From NCBI GenBank assembly GCA_017501025.1, contig JAFVXS010000246.1, forward strand, positions 1 through 33,577: DNA of 33,577 nt. The letters are read 5' to 3'. The notes beneath the pieces are model-generated. The model saw only the letters and a list, made by a program, of their open reading frames with translations, had not been told where the DNA came from and did no database searches. The DNA comes from Alistipes sp. (GTDB taxonomy: Bacteria > Bacteroidota > Bacteroidia > Bacteroidales > Rikenellaceae). A program made the translations under genes and the position numbers. Shown here one piece after another: positions 8,004 to 16,172 of this stretch (positions are counted from its first letter, which is position 1; each line of letters starts with the position of its first letter).

Positions 8004-8966
8004 TTAGAAAAACTCCTGTTCAGCAGCACTCCTGCCTACGGTATGCACCTCTTGACGGACACGATTGAGCGAATCCAAACGCTGCACCTCACGCAACGAG
8101 TCTGCCGCAATCTTGGCGAGTTGCAACATCTCCATACGCTCGTTTTCTGCCGCGACAGCCCTCTCTATCGCCTCTGCCGATTGTGTCAGTCGCATCGAAA
8201 CCCTCGTACCGAACTCCACCAACGAATCCTGCGATATCGATTGCTCACAAACTCGGGCATCGCTCTGGTTTTGTAGCGTAACATCGCTCTCGAAGATGAC
8301 TTCACCAACATTCAAACCCATCTCCCACAAGCGACTTTTCGCCTCGAAAAGGTGACGACCCAACAACATCGGAACGGCTGTAACATTCTCGCCGGCACTA
8401 ACACCTACGGTCAAAGTGATACCACTGCCCTGCTCCGCCATAACTGCTGCCGAATCGGGCAAAATCTGCTCACCGTTGTAGTGTTGTGCCAAGACATAGT
8501 TGGTTGCTATATCATCCGTATAGACCAACTCTTTGATGGTAAAGCCGACACTCTCCAATATACTCTTTGCCTGACGCAACGAACGCTCGGCAACATAAGG
8601 CACTGCCATTCGACGTTGTGCCGAGGCGTTGATGGTAACATAAATCTTACGCCCCTTCTTTACAAAAACCTCCTTGTGTGGAAGTTGGTCCAAGACCGTT
8701 CCGCCTGCAACATTGCGAACATAGAGAGAGTCGTTGATTACCACCTCCAAACCACAATGCGAGGCGTAATACTCGGCATCGTCGATATGCAGACCCACCA
8801 AATTTGGCACGCTTTGACGTGTGCCGTGACGTGTGCCGATAGTCAGCATAATGTGCGAAAGTATCAGCAAAGCTGCCACAAAACAGACAATCCACAAAGC
8901 GTGTCTTATGATTGTGTGACGTGACAGCCACCCATTAACCTCTGTCGTTCTACGCTTTTTAGCCAT
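8004..8966 (-). CDS. Membrane-anchored PASTA-domain protein
   Basis: The 320-residue protein has a basic cytoplasmic N-terminus, one membrane segment at about 21-42, and then about three tandem PASTA domains. Each starts with a VPxL- or VPY-like strand (SVPNLVGLHIDDAEYY, AVPYVAERSLRQAKSIL, AVPMLLGRHLFEAKSRL). A helical tail of about 60 residues rich in Glu, Arg and Ala follows. PASTA domains bind muropeptides or peptidoglycan in Ser/Thr kinases and high-molecular-weight PBPs, but here no kinase or transpeptidase domain is attached. It lies between mqnE (5 bp gap) and rluD (9 bp gap). A peptidoglycan-sensing or scaffolding role is inferred. Confidence 0.88.
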   Translation of the reverse strand: MAKKRRTTEVNGWLSRHTIIRHALWIVCFVAALLILSHIMLTIGTRHGTRQSVPNLVGLHIDDAEYYASHCGLEVVINDSLYVRNVAGGTVLDQLPHKEVFVKKGRKIYVTINASAQRRMAVPYVAERSLRQAKSILESVGFTIKELVYTDDIATNYVLAQHYNGEQILPDSAAVMAEQGSGITLTVGVSAGENVTAVPMLLGRHLFEAKSRLWEMGLNVGEVIFESDVTLQNQSDARVCEQSISQDSLVEFGTRVSMRLTQSAEAIERAVAAENERMEMLQLAKIAADSLREVQRLDSLNRVRQEVHTVGRSAAEQEFF

Positions 8967-8971
8967 ATCTT

Positions 8972-10051
8972 TTATCGTTTTATCTCGTTATAGTGCGTAT
9001 CTCGCTCCACCGCACGAAATCCCGCTGTACGACACATCTGCTCGATTTCGGCAATGGTAATCATCGGACGCACATCCGCAGCACCTGCCATCGAATATAT
9101 CTTTGTCGAGTCGTCAATCGTACCATCCACATCATCGGCTCCGAATGCCAAAGCCAACTCCGCCACCTGCTTGCCATACATAACCCAATAGGCCTTTATG
9201 TGGGGAATATTATCCAAAATTATGCGGCTCATAGCCAATGTACGCAAATCATCCGTTACGGAGGTCTCGCCAATCGACGACATCTCATTATGGCGACTGC
9301 GGTACTTCAACGGAATAAATGCGTTAAATCCGCCCGACAAATCCTGTTGATGACGCAGACGCAAAAGATGGTCGATGCGATGTTCCACCTGCTCGATATG
9401 TCCATACAACATCGTTGCATTCGACGAAATACCCAATCGGTGTGCTGCTCCGTGCAGTGCAAGCCACTCTTCGGCGGTACACTTCTTCGGGCAGATGCGT
9501 TGTCGCAGTACCTCGTCAAAAATCTCGGCACCTCCGCCCGGGATAGACTCCATACCAGCCTCTTTCAACAACGACAAGCCCTCCTCCAACGATAAACCTG
9601 CCTTGCAAATCATATGGTGCAACTCCGCTGCCGTAAAGGCCTTGATACAGACATCGGGCATAATGCGGGCTATATTGCGAATCATATCGGCATAGTAGTA
9701 GATATCGCGGTCGGGATGAACTCCACCGACGATATGTATCTCGGTAGCACCACTATTACGACGGCTCTCGACATCCCGCAAAATCTCATCCATCGAGTAG
9801 TCCCAACTACCCTCTTCACCACGACGACGGCGATAGGAGCAGAACTTGCAGTCGAAGATACAGACATTCGACGGCTCGATATGGAAATTGCGGTTATAAA
9901 AGACCTTATCGCCACTCTTGCGACGTTTCAGTTCGACAGCCAACTCCGCCAAATGCCACAACGGAGCCTCACGCCACAGTATCAGTGCCTCGGCTGCATC
10001 GATACGCTCGCCACCGCTGACCTTTGCTACTACTTTATCGAGTGATGTCAT
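8972..10051 (-). CDS. mqnE: Aminodeoxyfutalosine synthase
   Basis: MqnE is a radical SAM enzyme that joins 3-((1-carboxyvinyl)oxy)benzoate to SAM-derived adenosine, giving 6-amino-6-deoxyfutalosine in the futalosine route to menaquinone. The 359-residue protein has the CX3CX2C cluster motif in NVCIFDCKFC (Cys64, Cys68, Cys71). MqnE-type signatures include ESIPGGGAEIFDE, NATMLYGHIE, FIPLKYRSRHN and IPHIKAYWVMYGK. These set it apart from the related MqnC, which lacks this wording. It sits 1 bp from the LptF/G gene and 5 bp from the PASTA gene, so it is in the tgt operon. The probable deaminase for its product is at 2968-4128. Confidence 0.92.
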   Translation of the reverse strand: MTSLDKVVAKVSGGERIDAAEALILWREAPLWHLAELAVELKRRKSGDKVFYNRNFHIEPSNVCIFDCKFCSYRRRRGEEGSWDYSMDEILRDVESRRNSGATEIHIVGGVHPDRDIYYYADMIRNIARIMPDVCIKAFTAAELHHMICKAGLSLEEGLSLLKEAGMESIPGGGAEIFDEVLRQRICPKKCTAEEWLALHGAAHRLGISSNATMLYGHIEQVEHRIDHLLRLRHQQDLSGGFNAFIPLKYRSRHNEMSSIGETSVTDDLRTLAMSRIILDNIPHIKAYWVMYGKQVAELALAFGADDVDGTIDDSTKIYSMAGAADVRPMITIAEIEQMCRTAGFRAVERDTHYNEIKR

Positions 10052-10052
10052 A

Positions 10053-11183
10053 CTATTTCGGTGCTTTGCGATAGAGATAAATTCCGACCATCAAAAAGAG
10101 TACGTTCGGCAGCCACACTGCCAATGCAACAGGCATAGAACCACCCTTTGCAAACTCTTCGAATACTCGTGTCAGCATAATATACGAGAAACAGAGTGCT
10201 ATACCGATACCGAGGTGTGCACCCGTTCCGCCTCGCACCTTACGCGACGAGAGCGATACGCCAATCAGTGTCAGGATAAACGTTCCGAATGGATAGGCAA
10301 AGCGGGTATGGTGTTCAACCTCAATCTGTCGGAGCGAATCGGAGCCCTTCGACCGCTGCTGCTCCAAGAAGGTGTTCAGTTCGACAATATTCATCGTTTT
10401 TAGCAGCTCGCCCAAACGACCCAACTCCACAACATCGAGGTTGATAATCGTATCGAGATTACGCTGCTGCACAAAGCTCTCGTTACCCTCCTTGTCGAAC
10501 GTACGCTCGGTATATCGCTGACCACTCCAACGCTTTGTTTCGGGATTAAATCGAACATCCGATGCCTCCAATACTGCCACCACACGATTATTTTCGAAAC
10601 GCTCCAACACAAAGAATGACGCCACCGAACTCGACTTGCTGAAACCTCGAATATAGGCAAACGTTCCCGGCTCGATTTGGCGGTAGATATGGCGGTCGTA
10701 CTGCTCACGGGCTCGACGTGGGATATACTTCTGCTCGAATGCCACGCAATCCTGCTGCGAGATAGGTATCAACCACAGACTCATAACCAACGATATGGTG
10801 GTAATGATGGTCGCACCAACAAAATATGGCCACATCAATCGACGGAAACTCATACCACCCGACAACATCGCCACAATCTCGGTCTGATACGCCAGCTTCG
10901 AGGTAAAGAAGATTACGGCAATAAAGGTAAAGAGTGCCGAGAATTGATTGACAAAGAATGGTATAAACTTCAAGTAGTAGTCGAAAATCACAGCCGATAC
11001 GGGAGCGTGTGTCGCCGTAAAGTCGTCAATCTTCTCGACATAGTCAAAGACCACAACCACGACGATAATCATCGCTATCGCAAAGAGATATGTTCCGACA
11101 AACTTGCCGATAATATAGCGGTCCAAAATCTTCAAGCCCGGAAACCAGGATTGTCGTGCGTTATATTCGGGTTTCATTGCCAT
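10053..11183 (-). CDS. LptF/LptG family LPS export permease
   Basis: LptF and LptG form the inner-membrane part of the LptB2FG transporter that extracts lipopolysaccharide toward the outer membrane. The 376-residue protein shows the YjgP/YjgQ topology: three membrane segments at about 28-50, 68-95 and 113-140, a periplasmic beta-jellyroll domain, then three more at about 293-312, 320-340 and 350-372. The ILDRYIIGKFVGTYLFA start and the SGGMSFRRLMWPYF coupling loop are typical. Which of the two subunits it is cannot be decided here. Bacteroidota often pair this gene with tgt, as here (22 bp apart). Met1 or Met3 could be the start. Confidence 0.92.
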   Translation of the reverse strand: MAMKPEYNARQSWFPGLKILDRYIIGKFVGTYLFAIAMIIVVVVVFDYVEKIDDFTATHAPVSAVIFDYYLKFIPFFVNQFSALFTFIAVIFFTSKLAYQTEIVAMLSGGMSFRRLMWPYFVGATIITTISLVMSLWLIPISQQDCVAFEQKYIPRRAREQYDRHIYRQIEPGTFAYIRGFSKSSSVASFFVLERFENNRVVAVLEASDVRFNPETKRWSGQRYTERTFDKEGNESFVQQRNLDTIINLDVVELGRLGELLKTMNIVELNTFLEQQRSKGSDSLRQIEVEHHTRFAYPFGTFILTLIGVSLSSRKVRGGTGAHLGIGIALCFSYIMLTRVFEEFAKGGSMPVALAVWLPNVLFLMVGIYLYRKAPK

Positions 11184-11205
11184 AGTTATCTGCTCTTTTC
11201 AAATT

Positions 11206-12336
11206 TTACAATCGTTGCGAAAGGCGTACCACCATCTGCTCCTTCCACTCGGCAAAGTCGCCTGCCAAGATATGTTTGCGAGCCTCGCCAACAAGCCACA
11301 AATAGAATCCCACATTGTGCATCGAAGCGATTTGAGCCGCCAGCATCTCGCCACATACTACCAAATGGTGAAGATATGCCTTCGTATAGCACCTATCGAC
11401 AAAGGTTGTACCCGCAGGGTCGATAGGCGAAAAGTCGTTCTCCCACTTTTTGTTGCGGATATTTATCACGCCCTCACTCGTAAAGAGTTGTCCGTTGCGT
11501 CCGTTGCGGGTAGGCATCACGCAATCGAACATATCCACACCTCGGGCAATACCCTCCAAAATGTTTATCGGAGTACCTACACCCATCAGATAGCGTGGCT
11601 TATCCTGTGGCAGAACAGCATTTACAACCTCAATCATCGCATACATAACGTCGGTCGGCTCGCCTACTGCCAAACCACCAATAGCATAGCCATCGGCATC
11701 GTACTGCAAGACATTCTCCGCCGCCTTTGCTCGCAAATCGGCATAGCAACACCCCTGAACAATCGGGAACAACGACTGCGAGTGTCCATATTTAGGCGAG
11801 GTCTTGTGATACTGATTGAAACAACGCTCCAACCAACGCTCGGTCAGTGCCAACGACTTTGCGGCATAGTCACGCGGAGCATCCCCCGGAGGGCACTCGT
11901 CGAATGCCATCATAATATCGGCACCGATAGTTCGTTCGGTATCAATCACACTTTCGGGTGTAAAGAGGTGACGCGAACCGTCGATATGCGATTGGAAGTG
12001 ACAACCCTCCTCCTTCAAACGACGACACGCCGCCAGCGAAAAAACCTGAAATCCGCCACTGTCGGTGAGCATAGGTCGCTCCCACGACGAGAAGCGATGC
12101 ACACCACCCGCCTCCTCCAAAATCTTCATTCCGGGACGCAGGTAGAGGTGGTATGTATTTGCAAGGATGATTTGTGCCTTGACCTCATCGACCATATCGC
12201 GATGGAATATGCCCTTCATCGCAGCAGCAGTACCCACAGGCATAAAAATCGGAGTCTGCACCGTACCGTGGTCGGTCGTAAAGCTGCCCGCACGAGCAGC
12301 CGTTTTACTATCTTTACACTCTAAAACAAACTTCAT
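11206..12336 (-). CDS. tgt: tRNA-guanine transglycosylase, without zinc cysteines
   Basis: Tgt exchanges guanine 34 of GUN-anticodon tRNAs for preQ1 in queuosine synthesis. With a start at 12336 it has 376 residues. DSGGFQVF carries the base Asp92 and FDCVMPTRNGR the nucleophile Asp271. The frame stays open upstream to 12381, but MKFVLECKDS at 12336 is the family N-terminus. Oddly, the C-terminal zinc site CxCxxC of typical bacterial Tgt is replaced by GTTFVDRC, so all three cysteines are gone while the fourth ligand, His340 (SMHN), remains. I believe Bacteroidota Tgt commonly lacks these cysteines, so this may be normal for the phylum. It is first in the operon with LptF/G, mqnE, PASTA and rluD. 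Confidence 0.94.
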   Translation of the reverse strand: MKFVLECKDSKTAARAGSFTTDHGTVQTPIFMPVGTAAAMKGIFHRDMVDEVKAQIILANTYHLYLRPGMKILEEAGGVHRFSSWERPMLTDSGGFQVFSLAACRRLKEEGCHFQSHIDGSRHLFTPESVIDTERTIGADIMMAFDECPPGDAPRDYAAKSLALTERWLERCFNQYHKTSPKYGHSQSLFPIVQGCCYADLRAKAAENVLQYDADGYAIGGLAVGEPTDVMYAMIEVVNAVLPQDKPRYLMGVGTPINILEGIARGVDMFDCVMPTRNGRNGQLFTSEGVINIRNKKWENDFSPIDPAGTTFVDRCYTKAYLHHLVVCGEMLAAQIASMHNVGFYLWLVGEARKHILAGDFAEWKEQMVVRLSQRL

Positions 12337-12342
12337 AGCGGA

Positions 12343-12373
12343 CAAAGATAGTGATTTTCCTACAATATGACAA
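12343..12373 (-). promoter_or_regulatory. Promoter of the tgt operon
   Basis: On the minus strand TATCTTTG lies at 12343-12350 with TTG at 12371-12373, 20 bp apart. The -7 box ends only 6 bp before the tgt ATG, so the transcript would have almost no leader. This supports the 12336 start, since a start at 12381 would put the promoter inside the gene. Confidence 0.7.
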
Positions 12374-12378
12374 CTCGC

Positions 12379-12400
12379 CAAGCAACTATTTAGTTGCTTG
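12379..12400. repeat. Perfect 22-bp palindromic hairpin between thyA and tgt
   Basis: CAAGCAACTA, TT, TAGTTGCTTG form a 10-bp perfect inverted repeat with a 2-bp centre. It starts just upstream of the -33 element of the tgt promoter and 24 bp after the thyA stop. No T run follows on either strand, so it is a poor intrinsic terminator. It could be an operator for tgt or a weak 3' end for thyA. Confidence 0.75.
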
Positions 12401-12423
12401 ACACAAAATTGGTCAAAACCTGC

Positions 12424-13323
12424 CTAAAATGACATTGGGGCTTTGATGGTCGGATGGGGGTCATAACCCTCCAATGTGAAGTCCTCGAAACGGAAGTCGA
12501 AGATTGACTTCACATCGGGGTTGAGCTTCATCACCGGCAACTTGCGAGGCTCGCGTTGCAACTGCTCGGCGGCCTGTTCCAAGTGGTTGAGATAGAGGTG
12601 TGTATCGCCCATCGTATGGATAAACTCACCCACTCCCAAACCACAAACCTGTGCAATCATCATCGTCAGCAGTGCATACGATGCGATATTGAACGGAACA
12701 CCCAAAAACGTATCACACGAACGCTGGTAGAGTTGGCACGACAGACGTCCGTCGGCAACATAGAATTGGAACAAGACGTGACAAGGCGGCAGTGCCATAT
12801 CCTCGATATCGGCAACATTCCACGCCGAGACAATCATACGACGCGAATCGGGATTTTCACGAATAGTACGCACAACATCGGCAATCTGATCTATTGCCGA
12901 GCCGTCGAGTCGTCCCCACTGTCGCCACTGATGACCGTAAACGTGGTTCAAATCGCCGAAACGATAGCCCTCGATTGGCGAGTCGATACCCTCCGATGCT
13001 GCCTTCAAAAACTCCTCTCGGGTTACGGGCAATACACTATGGCGGCAACACAACTCGTTGTAGTAGCGGTATGCGTCGTTATCCCAGATATGCACATCGT
13101 TATCGACCAGATATTTGATGTTGGTATCGCCCTTCAAAAACCACAACAACTCGTGGATAATACCTCGCAAAAAGACACGCTTGGTGGTAAGCAACGGGAA
13201 GCCCTCGTTCAAATCGAATCGCATTTGGTGACCAAACACGCTCTTTGTTCCCGTTCCTGTGCGGTCACTCTTGACCGTACCCTCGGTGGTAATGCGTTTC
13301 AGAAGGTCGAGATACTGTTTCAT
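12424..13323 (-). CDS. thyA: Thymidylate synthase
   Basis: ThyA methylates dUMP to dTMP with methylene-tetrahydrofolate. The 299-residue protein carries the catalytic Cys181 in [12 protein letters not shown], the dUMP-binding RRMIVSAWN and [17 protein letters not shown] segments, and the C-terminal APMSF/TIKAP end. It is about 35 residues longer than the E. coli enzyme. The extra length lies in the insert around 85-120 ([20 protein letters not shown]), a region where longer versions of the family also expand. No folA follows, although thyA and folA are often neighbours. It ends a minus-strand group with lpxH 18 bp upstream. Confidence 0.97.
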   Translation of the reverse strand: MKQYLDLLKRITTEGTVKSDRTGTGTKSVFGHQMRFDLNEGFPLLTTKRVFLRGIIHELLWFLKGDTNIKYLVDNDVHIWDNDAYRYYNELCCRHSVLPVTREEFLKAASEGIDSPIEGYRFGDLNHVYGHQWRQWGRLDGSAIDQIADVVRTIRENPDSRRMIVSAWNVADIEDMALPPCHVLFQFYVADGRLSCQLYQRSCDTFLGVPFNIASYALLTMMIAQVCGLGVGEFIHTMGDTHLYLNHLEQAAEQLQREPRKLPVMKLNPDVKSIFDFRFEDFTLEGYDPHPTIKAPMSF

Positions 13324-13341
13324 ACGGAATAACGCTATTTA

Positions 13342-14073
13342 TTACTCAAAATTTTTCTGCTCAACGTTGCCCTCCCCATCAATCTGCACATAGTTCGGAC
13401 AGCTATGCCAATCGCCCATAAAACGCACTTTGTACGACGGAGTATCAAACGCTGCCGTAGCGTGCATATGTCCAAATATGAAGAGGTCGATTTTATGCTC
13501 TGCCGCATAGCTCTCGGCATAGTCACACAGTGGTTGCAAGTGTGCCTCGTAGTTGGAGTCTTTGTGCGATTTTCGGGAACATCCGCTCCACCAACAACCA
13601 AATTTCAATGCGAGGTCGGGGTGAATAAGCCACGCAAACAGAAATCGCAATACACGCGAACGGAAAACCCAATTAAGCAGTTTCAACAATGGTTGTCCGT
13701 TGATATTCATATTGTCGCCGTGAGCCACGAACAGTCGAAGATTTGCAACCGAAAACTCTTGTGGTTTTTTGTAAAGTTCCACACCGCACTCTCGTTGCAG
13801 ATAGTCGCACTGCCACATATCGTGATTGCCCGTAAGATAGACTATTCGCACGCCCTTATCGTGAAGAGCGGCCAATCGTCCCAACACCCTCACAAAACCC
13901 TTTGGAACAACGCGATTATACTCAAACCAAAAGTCGAATATATCGCCAACCAAAAAGAGCATCTCCGCATCGTCGGCAATAGTATCGAGCCAACGACAAA
14001 ACCGTTGCTCGACTGTGCGTGCATCCTCCGCAGCACCGCCTCCGAGGTGTATATCCGATACGAAGTAGTACAT
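13342..14073 (-). CDS. lpxH: UDP-2,3-diacylglucosamine diphosphatase (LpxH type)
   Basis: LpxH removes UMP from UDP-2,3-diacylglucosamine in lipid A synthesis. The 243-residue protein has the calcineurin-like metallophosphatase motif set: SDIHLG near the N-terminus, GDIFDFW, GNHDMW, VAHGDN and the late FGHMH. DFWFEYNRVVPKG and MGDWHSCPNYV resemble the LpxH subgroup of Bacteroidota. It is membrane-associated through hydrophobic helices (VLRFLFAWLIHPDLAL). It lies 11 bp after the thioredoxin-like gene and 18 bp before thyA. A paralogous phosphoesterase role cannot be excluded. Confidence 0.85.
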   Translation of the reverse strand: MYYFVSDIHLGGGAAEDARTVEQRFCRWLDTIADDAEMLFLVGDIFDFWFEYNRVVPKGFVRVLGRLAALHDKGVRIVYLTGNHDMWQCDYLQRECGVELYKKPQEFSVANLRLFVAHGDNMNINGQPLLKLLNWVFRSRVLRFLFAWLIHPDLALKFGCWWSGCSRKSHKDSNYEAHLQPLCDYAESYAAEHKIDLFIFGHMHATAAFDTPSYKVRFMGDWHSCPNYVQIDGEGNVEQKNFE

Positions 14074-14084
14074 AGTGTATTGAT

Positions 14085-15215
14085 TTACAGCAATTTGTCA
14101 AGTTCGGTTTCGAGGGCTTTGCTATACAGATTTCTGCCCACAATCTTTCCGTCTCGGTCGATAAGGTAGTTTGTCGGCAGACTGCGAACATTGTAGTTAC
14201 CCACAATCGGAGACTTCTCGCCACAGAAATCGCACACCGAAATCCACGGCAAATCCTGCTCCTGCACCGCCTTAATCCAAGTCGCCTTCATCGTGTCGAG
14301 TGACACCTGAAAAACTTGGAAACCCTTATCGGCATAACGGGCATAAATCTCCTTCAAATCGGCATTCAGCGCATTGCTGTTACCCAACTCTGCCGACCAG
14401 AAATCGACCAATATAACCTGACCTGCCAACGACGAGAGTTGTTGCTTGTCGCCATAGATGTCAAACGCCTCGATTTCGGGATAATCACGCTCCTTAATCG
14501 ATTGAAGCAGCGATGTTTGTGCCTCCATACGGGCAACATCGTTGCACAACTTTATGAGATATGGCGACTCGGGATAGCTCTCCTCAACAGCATCGGCAAC
14601 GGTTCGATAGTATGTCAAGTCGGTCAGAGCATCGACCAAATTCATCTCGCCAGCCAGACGCTGATAGAGAACATAGACCGCTGCAAGAGTGTGCTTGTTG
14701 GCGATGATAAACGATATCTGGTCGCGTTTGATTTGGAGATAAGTTGCATTGTAGCTGCGTGCAATTTCGGGTTTGGTCTGCTCGTCGGCCTGACCATACT
14801 CTACCGCCTTCTGTTGCAAGGTACGAACACCCTCAACGTAGCCCTTATTAAACTCGTGCAACAACTCCGATTCGCGAGAGCCACTGACCGTATAGTTTGC
14901 CAAGACGCTACCCAACGAGTTGAGCACGATATCGTCGCCACCCTTTACGAGCAACGGTATTCGCTCGTTGCGACACACCAAGTGATAGATAGTAGGTGTC
15001 TGTGCGACATTTTTCAGAGCAAAGCGGTAGGAGCCATCGTTTGCCAAAGCGACCGAATCAATCATCTTCTCGCCCGCAGGGGTCGATTGTTCGAGATAGA
15101 TTTTATCGACACTGACGCCTATCAGTTTTCCCGATATTACGGCATCGCTGTTTTTGCACGATACAAAGCTCAAAACTATTGATAGCAGCAGTGCTGCCAA
15201 AGCGGTTTTCTTCAT
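14085..15215 (-). CDS. DUF4369/TlpA-like thioredoxin-fold lipoprotein lacking CXXC
   Basis: The 376-residue protein has a lipoprotein signal ending SFVSC (Cys20), an N-terminal DUF4369-like beta domain (about 25-130), a helical middle, and a C-terminal thioredoxin fold (about 245-376). The fold is clear from VILVDFWSAE, VFQVSLD and the cis-proline loop RSLPTNYLIDRDGKIV (Pro348). The active site that normally reads WCxxC is SAELGNSN (about 274-281), with no cysteine, so classical disulfide exchange is not possible. Only two nearby cysteines (Cys328, Cys331) occur later, in SVCDFCGE; they could be a displaced redox pair, but that is speculation. It probably sits in the periplasm at the outer membrane. 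Confidence 0.85.
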   Translation of the reverse strand: MKKTALAALLLSIVLSFVSCKNSDAVISGKLIGVSVDKIYLEQSTPAGEKMIDSVALANDGSYRFALKNVAQTPTIYHLVCRNERIPLLVKGGDDIVLNSLGSVLANYTVSGSRESELLHEFNKGYVEGVRTLQQKAVEYGQADEQTKPEIARSYNATYLQIKRDQISFIIANKHTLAAVYVLYQRLAGEMNLVDALTDLTYYRTVADAVEESYPESPYLIKLCNDVARMEAQTSLLQSIKERDYPEIEAFDIYGDKQQLSSLAGQVILVDFWSAELGNSNALNADLKEIYARYADKGFQVFQVSLDTMKATWIKAVQEQDLPWISVCDFCGEKSPIVGNYNVRSLPTNYLIDRDGKIVGRNLYSKALETELDKLL

Positions 15216-15236
15216 AAAAGATGTTCTAAAACTTCG

Positions 15237-15268
15237 TAAAAATAGTCATTTTCCCTTAAAACGACAAA
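15237..15268 (-). promoter_or_regulatory. Candidate promoter for thioredoxin-like/lpxH/thyA
   Basis: On the minus strand TTTG (15265-15268) and TATTTTTA (15237-15244) are 20 bp apart. The -7 box differs from TAnnTTTG at its last base. It lies about 21 bp upstream of the ATG at 15215, inside the 86-bp gap that separates DUF4290 from the next three genes. Confidence 0.45.
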
Positions 15269-15301
15269 TTCTTGCCATCTATTGTGTCGAAGAGACACCT
15301 A

Positions 15302-15982
15302 TTAACGCCCCTGTTGCTGATTGCGATGGTGATTTTTTGCGGTGTGTGTTCGCTGTTGGGTCTTCTGTTTCGACTTCTGCTGCTGTCGTTTTGCACCCTT
15401 TGCCGATTGATGCTGCTGATGGTTGTTTTTGTAGTCGTTTCGGAGCAAATTCAGAGCATTTTCATCGAGTTCGATACCATTTCCGGACATTGTACGTATA
15501 TCCTTTATAATCACCTCGTTATTCGGGTGGTCGAGGTTGTATTCGAAGCTCTTGATACGCATATATCTCGCGATATTATCGACCGCATTACGCACCCCCT
15601 CGGCATTGTCGCTATGAGCCAAAAATTTGAGCAGACGCGCAACATACTTGCCATAGTGTTTGAACGATATTTTGCTCTGCGGGTATGGCATCGGATGGGG
15701 CTTAACCATAACACTCTCGCGAGTAGGGAGAGCGTATGGGCTATCGACATCCAACTGAAAATCAGACATTATGAAGAGGTGGTCCCACAGTTTGTGGGTG
15801 AAATCTGCCGTATCACGCAACAGCGGATTGAGATTTCCCATAACGGCAATTACCGCCTTTGCCTGACGTGTTCGCTCGGTGCGGTCCTCGATTTCGAGCA
15901 ACGAATCGACCATCTCCTGAATATGGCGACCATACTCGGGCAGATACAATTTTCGACGTGTGTAGTTATAATTTTTTTTCAT
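15302..15982 (-). CDS. DUF4290 domain protein
   Basis: The 226-residue protein matches DUF4290, a Bacteroidota family of unknown function. Visible features are the start YNYTRRKLYLPEYGRHIQEMV, the DFTHKLWDHLFIMSDFQLDVDSPY block and ISFKHYGKYVARLL. The last 40 or so residues are a low-complexity basic tail of Gln, Lys, Arg and His, probably disordered and able to bind nucleic acid. There is no signal peptide or membrane segment, so it is cytoplasmic. A DNA- or RNA-related role is only suggested by the tail. Confidence 0.88.
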   Translation of the reverse strand: MKKNYNYTRRKLYLPEYGRHIQEMVDSLLEIEDRTERTRQAKAVIAVMGNLNPLLRDTADFTHKLWDHLFIMSDFQLDVDSPYALPTRESVMVKPHPMPYPQSKISFKHYGKYVARLLKFLAHSDNAEGVRNAVDNIARYMRIKSFEYNLDHPNNEVIIKDIRTMSGNGIELDENALNLLRNDYKNNHQQHQSAKGAKRQQQKSKQKTQQRTHTAKNHHRNQQQGR

Positions 15983-16172
15983 AAAAATAGTGTGAAATCA
16001 ACCCAACAAAAACGGGTAAAATCATACCCTAAAAAGAGTATTGAGGCATCTCATTTGGGTTGAATTTGAGATTGCTGTCGCAAGCGACGTGCAGTACGCA
16101 ACAATGGCGTTATCTCGAAACAAAACTGTAATTTTGATGCAAATATATATATTTTTTTTCAAGCGAGCAACT

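Noticed and set aside
16041..16172. N-terminal extension of the sigma-54 activator
   Set aside because: The receiver fold starts at 16173; upstream codons have no conserved sequence and are AT-rich like a leader.
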